Below, piece by piece: positions 19,542-27,593 of a stretch of DNA of 64,000 nucleotides. Position numbers and translations under genes: made by a program. The notes below the pieces were generated by a model. It had not been told where the DNA came from and made no database searches. It saw nothing but the letters and a program-made list of their open reading frames with translations. The stretch is from contig CABZCZ010000001.1 of assembly GCA_902524385.1 (NCBI GenBank), positions 62,001 through 126,000 on the forward strand, given 5' to 3'. The number at the start of each line of letters is the position of its first letter. The stretch's first letter is position 1. The DNA comes from an uncultured Alphaproteobacteria bacterium (GTDB lineage Bacteria > Pseudomonadota > Alphaproteobacteria > HIMB59 > GCA-002718135).

Positions 19542-20473
19542 AACTAGTATCTATTGGTTTCATAGGAATTGGAAATGTTGGATCAAATCTTGCAAATAAT
19601 TTATTAAAATCAAATAATAATGTATTTGTGTATGATAAAAATAATCAATCTTATGTAAGATTAAATAATTTAAAAAACAACCCTTGTAAAACCTTAAAAG
19701 AATTAACTGAAAAAAGTGATATTATAATAACGTGTCTACCTTCACCAAAAGCTGTAAGCAATGTTTTAAAGACCATATTAAAATATTTAACTAAAAAACA
19801 TATCTGGATTGAGATGAGTACGACAGATAAAAATGATATGATTAGCTTATCCAAAAAAGTAATTTCTAAAGGTGGAAGAGTATTAGAATGTCCTATTACA
19901 GGAGGAGAGCATAGAGCTAAATCAGGAAATATATCTATTTTAGCTGCAGGAAAAAAATTAACTTTTAAAAAATGTTTCCCAATTTTATCATTGCTTGGTC
20001 ATGAAATTTTATACTGTGGAAAAATTGGAAATGCCTCAATATTAAAAGTAATTACAAATTATTTAGCATCATTACATTTAGTAGGTATTGGTGAAGCTCT
20101 TAGTGTAGCAAAAAAAAATAAAATTAACTTAGGTTTAACTTATAAAGCTATAAAAATAAGCTCTGGCAATAGTTTTGTTAATGAAACTGAAACAAAGGTC
20201 ATACTTGGAGGCAGTTATGATGTTGGATTTACAATGGATCTAGTCAATAAAGATATAAATCTTTTTACTAAACTCGGAAAAAATATAAAATTAGAACTAG
20301 GAAATTATCTAAATAAAAAATTTAAACTTGGTATGAAAATTTTAGGTAAAAGGTCATTTAGTACTAGTATTATTAAATTAATTGAAAAAGATGCAAAATT
20401 TAAATTAAGAGCAAAAAATTTCCCAAAACAATTAATTGATAAACAAAAAAAACAAAAAGGTGTAGAAGTATAA
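19538..20473 (+). CDS. 3-hydroxyisobutyrate dehydrogenase-family oxidoreductase
   Basis: An NAD(P)-dependent beta-hydroxyacid dehydrogenase. The N-terminal Rossmann motif is GFIGIGNVGSNLA, followed by the cofactor-specificity strand NNVFVYDKN. A substrate-binding motif in PITGGEHRAKSGNISILAAG corresponds to the family's (S/T)GG...G block. The catalytic Lys lies in GNASILKVITNYL. Substrates in the family include hydroxyisobutyrate, tartronate semialdehyde and related acids; which applies here cannot be told. It overlaps the MBL gene by four bases and is two bases from the SMP-30 gene, so it starts the accessory part of the operon. Confidence 0.85.
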   Translation: MKLVSIGFIGIGNVGSNLANNLLKSNNNVFVYDKNNQSYVRLNNLKNNPCKTLKELTEKSDIIITCLPSPKAVSNVLKTILKYLTKKHIWIEMSTTDKNDMISLSKKVISKGGRVLECPITGGEHRAKSGNISILAAGKKLTFKKCFPILSLLGHEILYCGKIGNASILKVITNYLASLHLVGIGEALSVAKKNKINLGLTYKAIKISSGNSFVNETETKVILGGSYDVGFTMDLVNKDINLFTKLGKNIKLELGNYLNKKFKLGMKILGKRSFSTSIIKLIEKDAKFKLRAKNFPKQLIDKQKKQKGVEV

Positions 20474-20474
20474 T

Positions 20475-21428
20475 ATGTCAGATAAAAAATTATTACCTGC
20501 TGAGTTAGATCCAAGAAATCCAAGTTTTGCTTATAAAAATAAATATAATGAACATGTAGAAAATACTGATCAATACAATAATTATTTAAAGTCTACTGAA
20601 GTTAAAAAAGTTTTTTCCGGAATGTTATGGGGAGAAGGACCAGCTTATATTCCTCATTTAGATACATTAGTTTGGAGTGATATACCAAATAACAGGATGT
20701 TAAAGTTAATAAATGGTTCAGTTGCTGAATATAAAAATCCCTCAAACTATTGTAATGGAAATACTATTGATAAAGAAGAGAATATAATTTCTTGTTCACA
20801 TGGAGGAAGATGTATTTATAAAACTAACGATAATTTAGAAGTGGAAATTTTAGTTGATAGTTATAACGGTAAGAAACTTAACTCTCCAAATGACCTATTT
20901 GTTAAATCAGATGATACAATTTGGTTTACAGATCCACCTTACGGTATTTTATCGGATTATGAGGGATATCCTGGCGAACAAGAATATGGTGGCTGTAATG
21001 TGTTTTCTTTTGACCCAAAATCAAACACTTTAAAAGTTATAATTGATGACCTTGATAGACCTAATGGTATTGCGATATCTCCCAACGAAAAAAAATTATA
21101 TGTTGCAGATACTGGAGAAAATATCAAACATTTGTATGTTTATGATATGATTGATGGAATGCCTATGAATAGAAAATTAGTTTATGATTTTAAACCCTTT
21201 TTTTCTGATGGTTTTAGGTGTGATAAAGATGGAAATGTTTGGACTAGTGCAGGAAAAGCAATTAAATGTTTTAATCCTCAAAATGAATTAATTGGGCAAC
21301 TTATAGTTCCAGAACTAGTATCAAATTTAGAATTTGGGGGATTGGAAGGAAATATTTTATATATAACTGCCACAACTAGTTTATATTCTATTGAATTAAA
21401 TCAACAAGGTGCCAGATTTTATGAATAA
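20475..21428 (+). CDS. SMP-30/gluconolactonase-family protein
   Basis: A six-bladed beta-propeller lactonase. Family blocks are LWGEGPAYIPHLDTLVWSDI (metal ligand Glu), NGNTIDKEENIISCSHGGR, LNSPNDLFVKSDDTIWFTDPPYG (metal ligand Asn) and GIAISPNEKKLYVADTG (metal ligand Asp). Such enzymes hydrolyse sugar lactones such as gluconolactone. With a HIBADH-like dehydrogenase upstream and a sugar-phosphate-isomerase-like gene two genes downstream, a role in oxidative sugar or sugar-acid metabolism is plausible but inferred. There is no signal peptide, so it acts in the cytoplasm. Confidence 0.85.
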   Translation: MSDKKLLPAELDPRNPSFAYKNKYNEHVENTDQYNNYLKSTEVKKVFSGMLWGEGPAYIPHLDTLVWSDIPNNRMLKLINGSVAEYKNPSNYCNGNTIDKEENIISCSHGGRCIYKTNDNLEVEILVDSYNGKKLNSPNDLFVKSDDTIWFTDPPYGILSDYEGYPGEQEYGGCNVFSFDPKSNTLKVIIDDLDRPNGIAISPNEKKLYVADTGENIKHLYVYDMIDGMPMNRKLVYDFKPFFSDGFRCDKDGNVWTSAGKAIKCFNPQNELIGQLIVPELVSNLEFGGLEGNILYITATTSLYSIELNQQGARFYE

Positions 21429-21765
21429 AACTCTATCTTCAGGAAAGTGTGAGCCATGTAATGGGAACACCACTAAATTAGATTTTCAAGAAATTAGTAA
21501 ATTTTTATCTGAACTTAATGATTGGTCAGTTAATGATAATCAAGAAATGATTTTCAAAAAATTTGAATTTAGCAATTTTAAAAAAGCTATATCATTTGCA
21601 AATAATGTTGGAGAAATTGCAGAAACAGAAGGTCATCACCCTGATATATCTATTGGTTGGGGATATTGTTTAGTAATGGTTCATACACATGCTATAAATG
21701 GATTATCAATAAATGATTTTATTTTAGCATCAAAAATAGACAATATTAAAAATAATGAAACATAG
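21421..21765 (+). CDS. phhB: 4a-hydroxytetrahydrobiopterin dehydratase (PCD/DCoH)
   Basis: This enzyme dehydrates the 4a-hydroxypterin made by aromatic amino acid hydroxylases. The active-site block ETEGHHPDISIGWG is unmistakable, with DWSV upstream and HTHAINGLSINDF downstream. The track begins at a GTG (21409), but the ATG at 21421 gives the usual MxxxLxxxKCEPCNG start and keeps an eight-base overlap with the SMP-30 stop. No aromatic amino acid hydroxylase is in the window, so its partner lies elsewhere, or it acts in molybdopterin-related metabolism. Confidence 0.9.
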   Translation: MNKTLSSGKCEPCNGNTTKLDFQEISKFLSELNDWSVNDNQEMIFKKFEFSNFKKAISFANNVGEIAETEGHHPDISIGWGYCLVMVHTHAINGLSINDFILASKIDNIKNNET

Positions 21766-22309
21766 AGAGCAATTTAATAATTACAGTAAGTCCATTTTTA
21801 ATTTGCTTTCAAATACTGATGACAAATTAATTAAAAAAGCAATTAATTTGATTAAAAAAACACAAAAGCAAAAAGGAAAAGTTTATATAGTCGGTAATGG
21901 AGGCAGTTCTTCAATAGCCAGTCATGTTAGCGTAGACTTTGCAAAAGTAGCTAGAGTTAATTCATCTACTTTTAATAACGCAAATTTAATAACATGTTTT
22001 GCAAATGACTATGGTTATGAAAATTGGGTAGTAGAAGCAATAAAGACTTACCTAAATAAAAATGATATGATGATCTTAATTAGTAGTAGTGGAACTTCAA
22101 AAAATATTATTAATGCTGCTAAATATTGTAAAAAAAATTCAATTCAATTGATTACTTTAAGTGGTTTCAAAAAAAATAATCCACTATCAAAATGTGGAAA
22201 TGTTAATTTTCATATAAATTCTGATCAATATAATTTTATTGAAATGTCTCATCATATTATTTTAGTTTATCTTGTCGATATATTTGCAAAAAACAAACTT
22301 AGTTCTTAA
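21755..22309 (+). CDS. SIS-domain protein, phosphoheptose isomerase (GmhA)-like
   Basis: A single sugar-isomerase (SIS) domain protein. VYIVGNGGSSSIASHVSVDF is the phosphate-binding entry loop of GmhA-type sedoheptulose-7-phosphate isomerases, and MILISSSGTSKNIINA is the second phosphosugar loop. The C-terminal NFIEMSHHIILVYLVDIF carries the Glu/His positions of the family. GmhA makes heptose for lipopolysaccharide, but other GmhA-like proteins act on different sugar phosphates. The flanking genes are not heptose synthesis genes, so the substrate is uncertain. It overlaps phhB by 11 bases. Confidence 0.82.
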   Translation: MKHREQFNNYSKSIFNLLSNTDDKLIKKAINLIKKTQKQKGKVYIVGNGGSSSIASHVSVDFAKVARVNSSTFNNANLITCFANDYGYENWVVEAIKTYLNKNDMMILISSSGTSKNIINAAKYCKKNSIQLITLSGFKKNNPLSKCGNVNFHINSDQYNFIEMSHHIILVYLVDIFAKNKLSS

Positions 22310-22318
22310 TTTTAATTA

Positions 22319-23698
22319 GTGGATAAAAAAAAGATTTTCATTTGTGGGATAAGCACTGAATGTTGTTCTTACTCCACTTTAATACAAGATGAATACGATT
22401 TTGAAATTTTGAGGGGTAATAAACTTTTAAAATATATAAATTTTAATTTTTCAAAATATAAGAATATTACTTTTATACCTAGTAAATTTTATCGTAGTTT
22501 ACCAGGTGGACCAGTAGATAAAAATTTTTTTTTAAAAACCATTGAAAATATTTCAAATGATTTAAAAAAACATACATTAATAGACGGTATTATATTTTTA
22601 ATGCATGGAGCAATGTATGTTAAAGGAATAAACGATCCTGAAGGTTTTTTTATAAAAAAAATTCGTTCTAAGGTTTCTAAAAGATGTAAATTATCATTAT
22701 CTTATGATCTTCACGGTCAAATGACTGATTCTATTATAAAAAATATTAATTATTTTGCAGCTTATAAAACTGCGCCCCATATTGATGTTAAGCAAACTTA
22801 TTCTAGAGCAATTAAAATGTTAATAGATGGAATATTAAATAATAAAAAAAATCATATTATTTGGGAAAAAATACCAGTTTTAGTTTCAGGTGAAATGTCA
22901 TCAACAATAGTTAAGCCATGTAAAAAAATTTATAAAAATCTTAATATTTTCAATAAGTTGAAAGGAATTAATGATTGTAATTTACTAATTGGATATGTTT
23001 GGGCTGATACTAAAAGAGCAACAGCTTCAGCAATAGTAAATTGTACTGATGCTAATATTGGTAAAAGAATTTGTAAGAAAATAGCACTAAGTTATTGGAA
23101 TAATAGGTTCAAGTTAGTTTATGATATGCAATCATATAAGTTAAATAAAATTTTTCATGTAGTTAATAAAAATAAATTTACAATTTTAGCCGACAGTGGA
23201 GACAATCCTACAGCTGGAGGAGTAGGAAGCAGAATTGATGTATTAGAGCACGTATTCAAAAAAAAGATTGAGAATACACTATTTGCAGGAATTTTTAATG
23301 AAGAAATTTTTAGAGAGTTAAAAAATAAAAAAAACAAAGTTGTCATAAAAGATATTATCTCAAAAAAGAAAATTACTATTGTGATTGATAAATTTTATCT
23401 AAAAAATGATAATGCAATTGTAAGCTCAAATAATAATACAATAATCTTTACAAAATATAGAAAACCTTTTCATTATTTAAGTGATTTTAAGGAATTAAAT
23501 ATAAATATAAAAAAATATAAAATATTAGTTGTAAAATCAGGATATCTTTCACCAGAACTTAAAAAACTTAAAGCTGATAATTTTATGATTTTAACAGATG
23601 GATTTGTTACCCAAGATTTTAAAAGAATTAAAAATTTATTTAGGGAAAAGCCTATTTATCCTTTCCAAAAAAACTTTAGATACAATATAGCTATTTAA
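22319..23698 (+). CDS. M81-family metalloprotein, MlrC (microcystinase C)-like
   Basis: A GTG-started 459-residue protein of the MlrC family, named after a zinc peptidase acting in microcystin breakdown. Expected blocks are present: CGISTECCSYS at the N-terminus, SLSYDLHGQMTD with the Asp/His metal ligands, the TAPHIDV histidine block, and ADSGDNPTAGG in the C-terminal domain. Most bacteria carrying such genes do not degrade microcystin, so the natural substrate is probably another small peptide or amide. It closes the long run that begins at dacC and ends one base before the convergent SelO gene. Confidence 0.82.
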   Translation: MDKKKIFICGISTECCSYSTLIQDEYDFEILRGNKLLKYINFNFSKYKNITFIPSKFYRSLPGGPVDKNFFLKTIENISNDLKKHTLIDGIIFLMHGAMYVKGINDPEGFFIKKIRSKVSKRCKLSLSYDLHGQMTDSIIKNINYFAAYKTAPHIDVKQTYSRAIKMLIDGILNNKKNHIIWEKIPVLVSGEMSSTIVKPCKKIYKNLNIFNKLKGINDCNLLIGYVWADTKRATASAIVNCTDANIGKRICKKIALSYWNNRFKLVYDMQSYKLNKIFHVVNKNKFTILADSGDNPTAGGVGSRIDVLEHVFKKKIENTLFAGIFNEEIFRELKNKKNKVVIKDIISKKKITIVIDKFYLKNDNAIVSSNNNTIIFTKYRKPFHYLSDFKELNINIKKYKILVVKSGYLSPELKKLKADNFMILTDGFVTQDFKRIKNLFREKPIYPFQKNFRYNIAI

Positions 23699-25087
23699 TT
23701 AAGTGCCACAAAATGTTTCAAAAACTTTTTCACTCTCTAGAGGAGGGGTAATATATTTTCTATTTTCTATTTTCCCGTAAGGATTTTTTATTATTTTTTC
23801 GAATTCATATAATTGACTGTAATTGCTACTATATACTTCATTAATTATTTGATTAATAATATGATTTCTAGGAATAATTGTAGGATTTACATTTTTAAAT
23901 TTTATTAATTTATTTTTTATATATTTTTCTTTCCAATTTTTAAAAATATTTTTATCAAGAGTATTATTTTCTAAATCTAAAAATGTATTTGTGTAATCAA
24001 GTTTATACATATGCATCAAATCTAAAAATTCTTTAATAATTTCTTCATTATTATAATTTGTATCTAAATTTAATTTCATAGACATCATTTTTAACCAAGA
24101 TTGGTCAAAGATTTTTTTATATTTATTTAATATATCTTCAATTTTTTTAATTGCTGTTCTTTCATTTGTATCAATTAAATGAAGAAAAGTTTCGGCAAAT
24201 CTTGCTAAATTCCATAACGTTATTTTCGATTGATTTTCAAATGAATATCTCCCCATTTTATCAATTGAACTGAATACTTTTCTTGGATTATATTCATCCA
24301 GATATGCTGCTGGACCATAATCTATAGTTTCACCTGATAAAGACATGTTATCAGTATTCATAACACCATGAATAAAACCAACCCTCATCCAACTTATGAC
24401 CAACTTAATTTGCAAATCACAAATTGTTTTATAAAATTTTAAGTATTTATCATTATTATTATCTATTTCAGGATACAACCTTGATATTGTATAAGATATA
24501 AAATTTTGAAATTCTTTTCTATTTTTTAAAAGACTTCCAAACTGAAAAGTACCAACTCTAATGTGTGATTTCGCTACTCTAATTAAAATTGCACCTGGCT
24601 CTAATCTATCACGCAATACATTTTCACCTGTAGTAATAACCGCAAGTGCTCTGGTTGATGATATACCAAGATTATGCATTGCTTCACTCAATATATATTC
24701 CCTTATCATCGGTCCTAAAGTAGCTTTTCCATCTCCATTTCTAGAGTAGGGTGTTTGACCTGAGCCTTTTAACTGTATATCTACTCTTTGTTTATTATTA
24801 GTAATATGTTCACCAATAATTACAGCTCTACCATCGCCTAAAATTGTAAAAGTTCCAAATTGATGTCCAGCATAAGCTTGAGAAAAGTAATTTTTATCTA
24901 ATTTGTATTTCCCCAAAAGAATATTACACTTTTCATCGTCATCATATTTACTAAAATCTAAATTTAACTCTCTCGCAAGATCATTATTAAATAAAACTAA
25001 TTTTTTATTAATAAAATTTTCAGGATTAACTTTACTGTAAAAAATACTAGGTAATTTCGTATAACTATCTTGAAAATTCCAAACCAT
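23699..25087 (-). CDS. selO: SelO-family protein AMPylase (pseudokinase)
   Basis: SelO proteins have a kinase-like fold with inverted ATP binding and transfer AMP to protein Ser/Thr/Tyr residues, linked to redox stress. Diagnostic blocks are QAYAGHQFGTFTILGDGRA, LKGSGQTPYSRNGDGKA, the RAxAVI segment, VGTFQFGSL, and FIHGVMNTDNMSLSGETIDYGP, the last with the metal-binding Asn/Asp pair. The C-terminus ends FCGT, keeping a Cys near the extreme end where animal SelO has selenocysteine. At 462 residues it is close to other bacterial members. It is convergent with the MlrC-like gene. Confidence 0.93.
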   Translation of the reverse strand: MVWNFQDSYTKLPSIFYSKVNPENFINKKLVLFNNDLARELNLDFSKYDDDEKCNILLGKYKLDKNYFSQAYAGHQFGTFTILGDGRAVIIGEHITNNKQRVDIQLKGSGQTPYSRNGDGKATLGPMIREYILSEAMHNLGISSTRALAVITTGENVLRDRLEPGAILIRVAKSHIRVGTFQFGSLLKNRKEFQNFISYTISRLYPEIDNNNDKYLKFYKTICDLQIKLVISWMRVGFIHGVMNTDNMSLSGETIDYGPAAYLDEYNPRKVFSSIDKMGRYSFENQSKITLWNLARFAETFLHLIDTNERTAIKKIEDILNKYKKIFDQSWLKMMSMKLNLDTNYNNEEIIKEFLDLMHMYKLDYTNTFLDLENNTLDKNIFKNWKEKYIKNKLIKFKNVNPTIIPRNHIINQIINEVYSSNYSQLYEFEKIIKNPYGKIENRKYITPPLESEKVFETFCGT

Positions 25088-25157
25088 TTTGAATAAATAT
25101 ATATAAATTTTTTAAATTTAACATCTTCAACTTTAGTATATAAGTATTAAGTCAGCA

Positions 25158-25940
25158 ATGAATACTATAATTGATATAGTTAATCAGTCAAAACATCCAA
25201 TAGAAAGCGATGAATATATTCAATATTGCAACGATGAAATTAAAAAAAATTCTATACTAATATTAAATGATTTTTTAACAAATGAATGCTTAAGTGAATT
25301 AATTACTGAAGCACATGGATTACAAGATCAAGCTTTCTATTGTTCTCAAAATCATACTATCTTACTTAACAAACAAGATAAATTAAGTGACTTGAATGAT
25401 CCTTTAAATAGAGAGGTCGTAAGTGATAAAGGTTGTGTTCCTCATGATTTGTTAAATCAGCAATCAAAATTAAATATTTTATATCAATCAAACATTTTTA
25501 AAAATTTTTTAAAAGGTGTCTTTAATTTAAAAGATATTTACCAATACAGTGATAGCTTATCTTCCATAAATTATAATTATTATCAAAAATCACAACAGCT
25601 AGGATGGCATTTTGATAATGCATCATTTGCTATTACTTTAATGATACAATCATCTGATAAAGGTGGTGAATTTGAATATATTAGTAAAGGAAGAAATTTT
25701 TCAGAAAACTATATCGATAAATCATATATTAAAAAAATTTTAGATAGAAAAATTTTACCTCAAAAAGCAGATGTTGATGCCGGTACTCTTATATTGTTTT
25801 ATGGCAGAAACTATTTGCATCGTGTAACACCAGTAGAGTCAAAAAAACCAAGAATATTAGTAACATTAAATTATAATGAAGAAGAGGGCACTAAGCTTTC
25901 AGAAAACGCAAGGCTAATATTTTTTGGACGAATAAATTAA
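25158..25940 (+). CDS. 2-oxoglutarate/Fe(II)-dependent oxygenase
   Basis: A non-heme iron oxygenase of the prolyl-hydroxylase-like superfamily. The iron facial triad is visible as WHFD (HxD, around residue 149) and YLHRVTPVE (distal His), with the 2-oxoglutarate-binding Arg in KKPRILVTLNYNEE. The N-terminal half carries no recognisable extra domain. The substrate could be a free amino acid, a peptide or a small metabolite; nothing nearby decides this. The gene is divergent from selO, and its stop overlaps the TupA-like gene by four bases from the other strand. Confidence 0.82.
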   Translation: MNTIIDIVNQSKHPIESDEYIQYCNDEIKKNSILILNDFLTNECLSELITEAHGLQDQAFYCSQNHTILLNKQDKLSDLNDPLNREVVSDKGCVPHDLLNQQSKLNILYQSNIFKNFLKGVFNLKDIYQYSDSLSSINYNYYQKSQQLGWHFDNASFAITLMIQSSDKGGEFEYISKGRNFSENYIDKSYIKKILDRKILPQKADVDAGTLILFYGRNYLHRVTPVESKKPRILVTLNYNEEEGTKLSENARLIFFGRIN

Positions 25941-26731
25941 TTGTGATTGTAAAAAAATATTTGTTTTCCATTTACTTGATAATTATTTATTAATTTTTTT
26001 GCTTCATCGGATGTAATCCAATCAATATATTTTTTAGCTGTTTTAATATTTAAATCATTATTAATCTTATTACTTACTAAAATAATTCCATATTGATTAA
26101 ATAATGGAGGTAAATTTTCACAAACAATTTTTAGATTTTCTTTTTTATTGAAAGCTATCCATGTGCTGCGATCACTAAGAGTGTAAGCTTTTTTTTGGTT
26201 AGCTATTAATAAGGTTGACCCCATTCCCTGACCAACACTGAGATACCAATTTTCTTTTAAAGGTATATTTGTATTTGATACCTCCCAAAGTTCTTTTTCT
26301 TTTTTATGTGTTCCACTTTCATCACCTCTAGATATAAATAATGATTTTGATTCTTTTATTTGAATCATTTTATTTTCAATCGATGAGCATTTTTTTTTAT
26401 CATTTTTTGGTCCAATCAAGACAAAATCATTGTACATCAAATCATGTCTTAAGATTCCATATCCATTACTCATAAACTCTAACTCTGACTTTTTATGATG
26501 TACTAATAAAATTTCAACATTTCCATCCATTGCAACTTTAATTGCCTGCCCTGTTCCAAGAGATAAAGCTCTAACTTTTATCTTATATTTATTTTCAAAT
26601 TCTTTATTTATATATTCTAATAAACCTGTATCATGTGTAGAAGTTGTGCTTGCTATGGTTATATATTTATTATCAGCCAGAGCACTATTAATTATAAATG
26701 TTAAAATAATTACGAATAAAACTCTAATCAT
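25937..26731 (-). CDS. Tungstate/molybdate-type ABC substrate-binding protein (TupA-like), orphan
   Basis: A periplasmic binding protein with an N-terminal signal peptide (about residues 1-19). The oxyanion-binding segment IASTTSTHDTG matches TupA, and LGTGQAIKVAMDGNVEILLVHH, YNDFVLIGP and the SRGDESGTHKKE block follow the tungstate-binding family in order. TupA delivers tungstate to TupB/TupC. No permease or ATPase of that system is adjacent: the neighbours are an oxygenase and a 63-residue ORF. It either uses a transporter encoded elsewhere or serves another role. Tungstate rather than molybdate is inferred from family resemblance only. Confidence 0.8.
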   Translation of the reverse strand: MIRVLFVIILTFIINSALADNKYITIASTTSTHDTGLLEYINKEFENKYKIKVRALSLGTGQAIKVAMDGNVEILLVHHKKSELEFMSNGYGILRHDLMYNDFVLIGPKNDKKKCSSIENKMIQIKESKSLFISRGDESGTHKKEKELWEVSNTNIPLKENWYLSVGQGMGSTLLIANQKKAYTLSDRSTWIAFNKKENLKIVCENLPPLFNQYGIILVSNKINNDLNIKTAKKYIDWITSDEAKKLINNYQVNGKQIFFYNHN

Positions 26732-26791
26732 AAAACTTGATACATCATATAATACTTACTAAATATATTTATATATATTGAAAGGATAGTT

Positions 26792-26983
26792 ATGAAAATA
26801 ATTAAAGTTTTAGAAAAAACTGATTTAGTAATAGTCGATTTAGAAGTAAATTTAGGTAAAGAAAAAAGGACTGGTTTAACTTTATGCGTTAAATATAATG
26901 ATGAATATTATCCATTAAGCACAGCACATGATGGAAGGCCAATATTAATGAATAAAGAAAATGTAATTAAAAAACTAAATTAA
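26792..26983 (+). CDS. Small conserved-looking hypothetical protein (63 aa)
   Basis: A short cytoplasmic protein with a clear Shine-Dalgarno-like AAAGGA eight bases before the ATG, which is uncommon in this window and supports a real start. The sequence is a compact alternating beta pattern (DLVIVDLEVNLGKE, GLTLCVKYNDEYYPLS) ending with HDGRPILMNKENVI. No catalytic motif, signal peptide or membrane span is seen. It is divergent from the TupA-like gene, so the two could share a control region. It overlaps the DUF3147 gene by 17 bases tail-to-tail. Family not recognised. Confidence 0.6.
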   Translation: MKIIKVLEKTDLVIVDLEVNLGKEKRTGLTLCVKYNDEYYPLSTAHDGRPILMNKENVIKKLN

Positions 26984-27314
26984 AATACTTAATTAATTTT
27001 ATAAATATGACGTAAGTTAAACTTGTACTTAGAACAGACACTAGGATAGAAAAACTAAAATTATATTTAAATTTTAACATTATCGGCAAAACTATAAAAA
27101 AAACAATAGAAGGTATAGTCATTACAATAGTGTTTAATGACAAATTAACCACCTTCTGTATATCTCTTGTATCATAAAATAACCAAATTAATGCGAGTAA
27201 AGAGGTTAGTGGCACAGATAAAATTATAGCTGCAACTAATGTATATTTTTTAGCTATTTCGGATACTAAAACAATAATTAAAGCGCTTAATACAGTTTTG
27301 ACTACTAAATACAT
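26967..27314 (-). CDS. DUF3147-family membrane protein
   Basis: A 115-residue integral membrane protein with four hydrophobic segments. The pattern SALIIVLVSEIAKK, then ILSVPLTSLLALIWLFYDT with a charged DTRDIQKV loop, matches the DUF3147 family. The role of the family is unknown. Two charged motifs, EIAKK and DTRD, lie in loops between spans. The gene is convergent with the 63-residue ORF and divergent from the amidohydrolase across 279 bases of very AT-rich sequence. Confidence 0.78.
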   Translation of the reverse strand: MYLVVKTVLSALIIVLVSEIAKKYTLVAAIILSVPLTSLLALIWLFYDTRDIQKVVNLSLNTIVMTIPSIVFFIVLPIMLKFKYNFSFSILVSVLSTSLTYVIFIKLIKYFNLVF

Positions 27315-27345
27315 ATCAATGAAATAATAATAAAAAAAGAATTTT

Positions 27346-27369
27346 AAAGTATTGCAAATACTTTTTTTT
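27346..27369 (+). terminator. Possible rho-independent terminator
   Basis: AAAGTATT and AATACTTT form an 8-bp perfect stem around a three-base loop, followed by a run of eight T on the plus strand. No plus-strand gene ends immediately upstream; the nearest is the 63-residue ORF, whose transcript would run antisense through DUF3147. In such AT-rich DNA chance formation is possible. The rest of 27315-27593 shows nothing else I can support. Confidence 0.35.
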
Positions 27370-27593
27370 AAATATTAAAAATTAAAATTAGTTAAAAATA
27401 AGATTTTGTATAATTTTATACACTGAGTATAAATATGTATATTGCTTACATAATAAATCTTATTTATCGATATTATATTTACGCCTAAAGTAATAAATAA
27501 AGTAAAATTATTATAAAAATGGACCATTAAATTTTTATTATTACTACTATTAATACTTGAAAAATACTTATTATTTATGATACGATATTTGAT

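Noticed and set aside
23703-23711. Another copy of the repeat arm GTGCCACA at the end of selO
   Set aside because: It encodes the conserved SelO C-terminus and has no inverted partner nearby, so it is probably coincidental with elements A and B.
24561-24749. 62-residue plus-strand ORF
   Set aside because: Antisense shadow of conserved SelO motifs.
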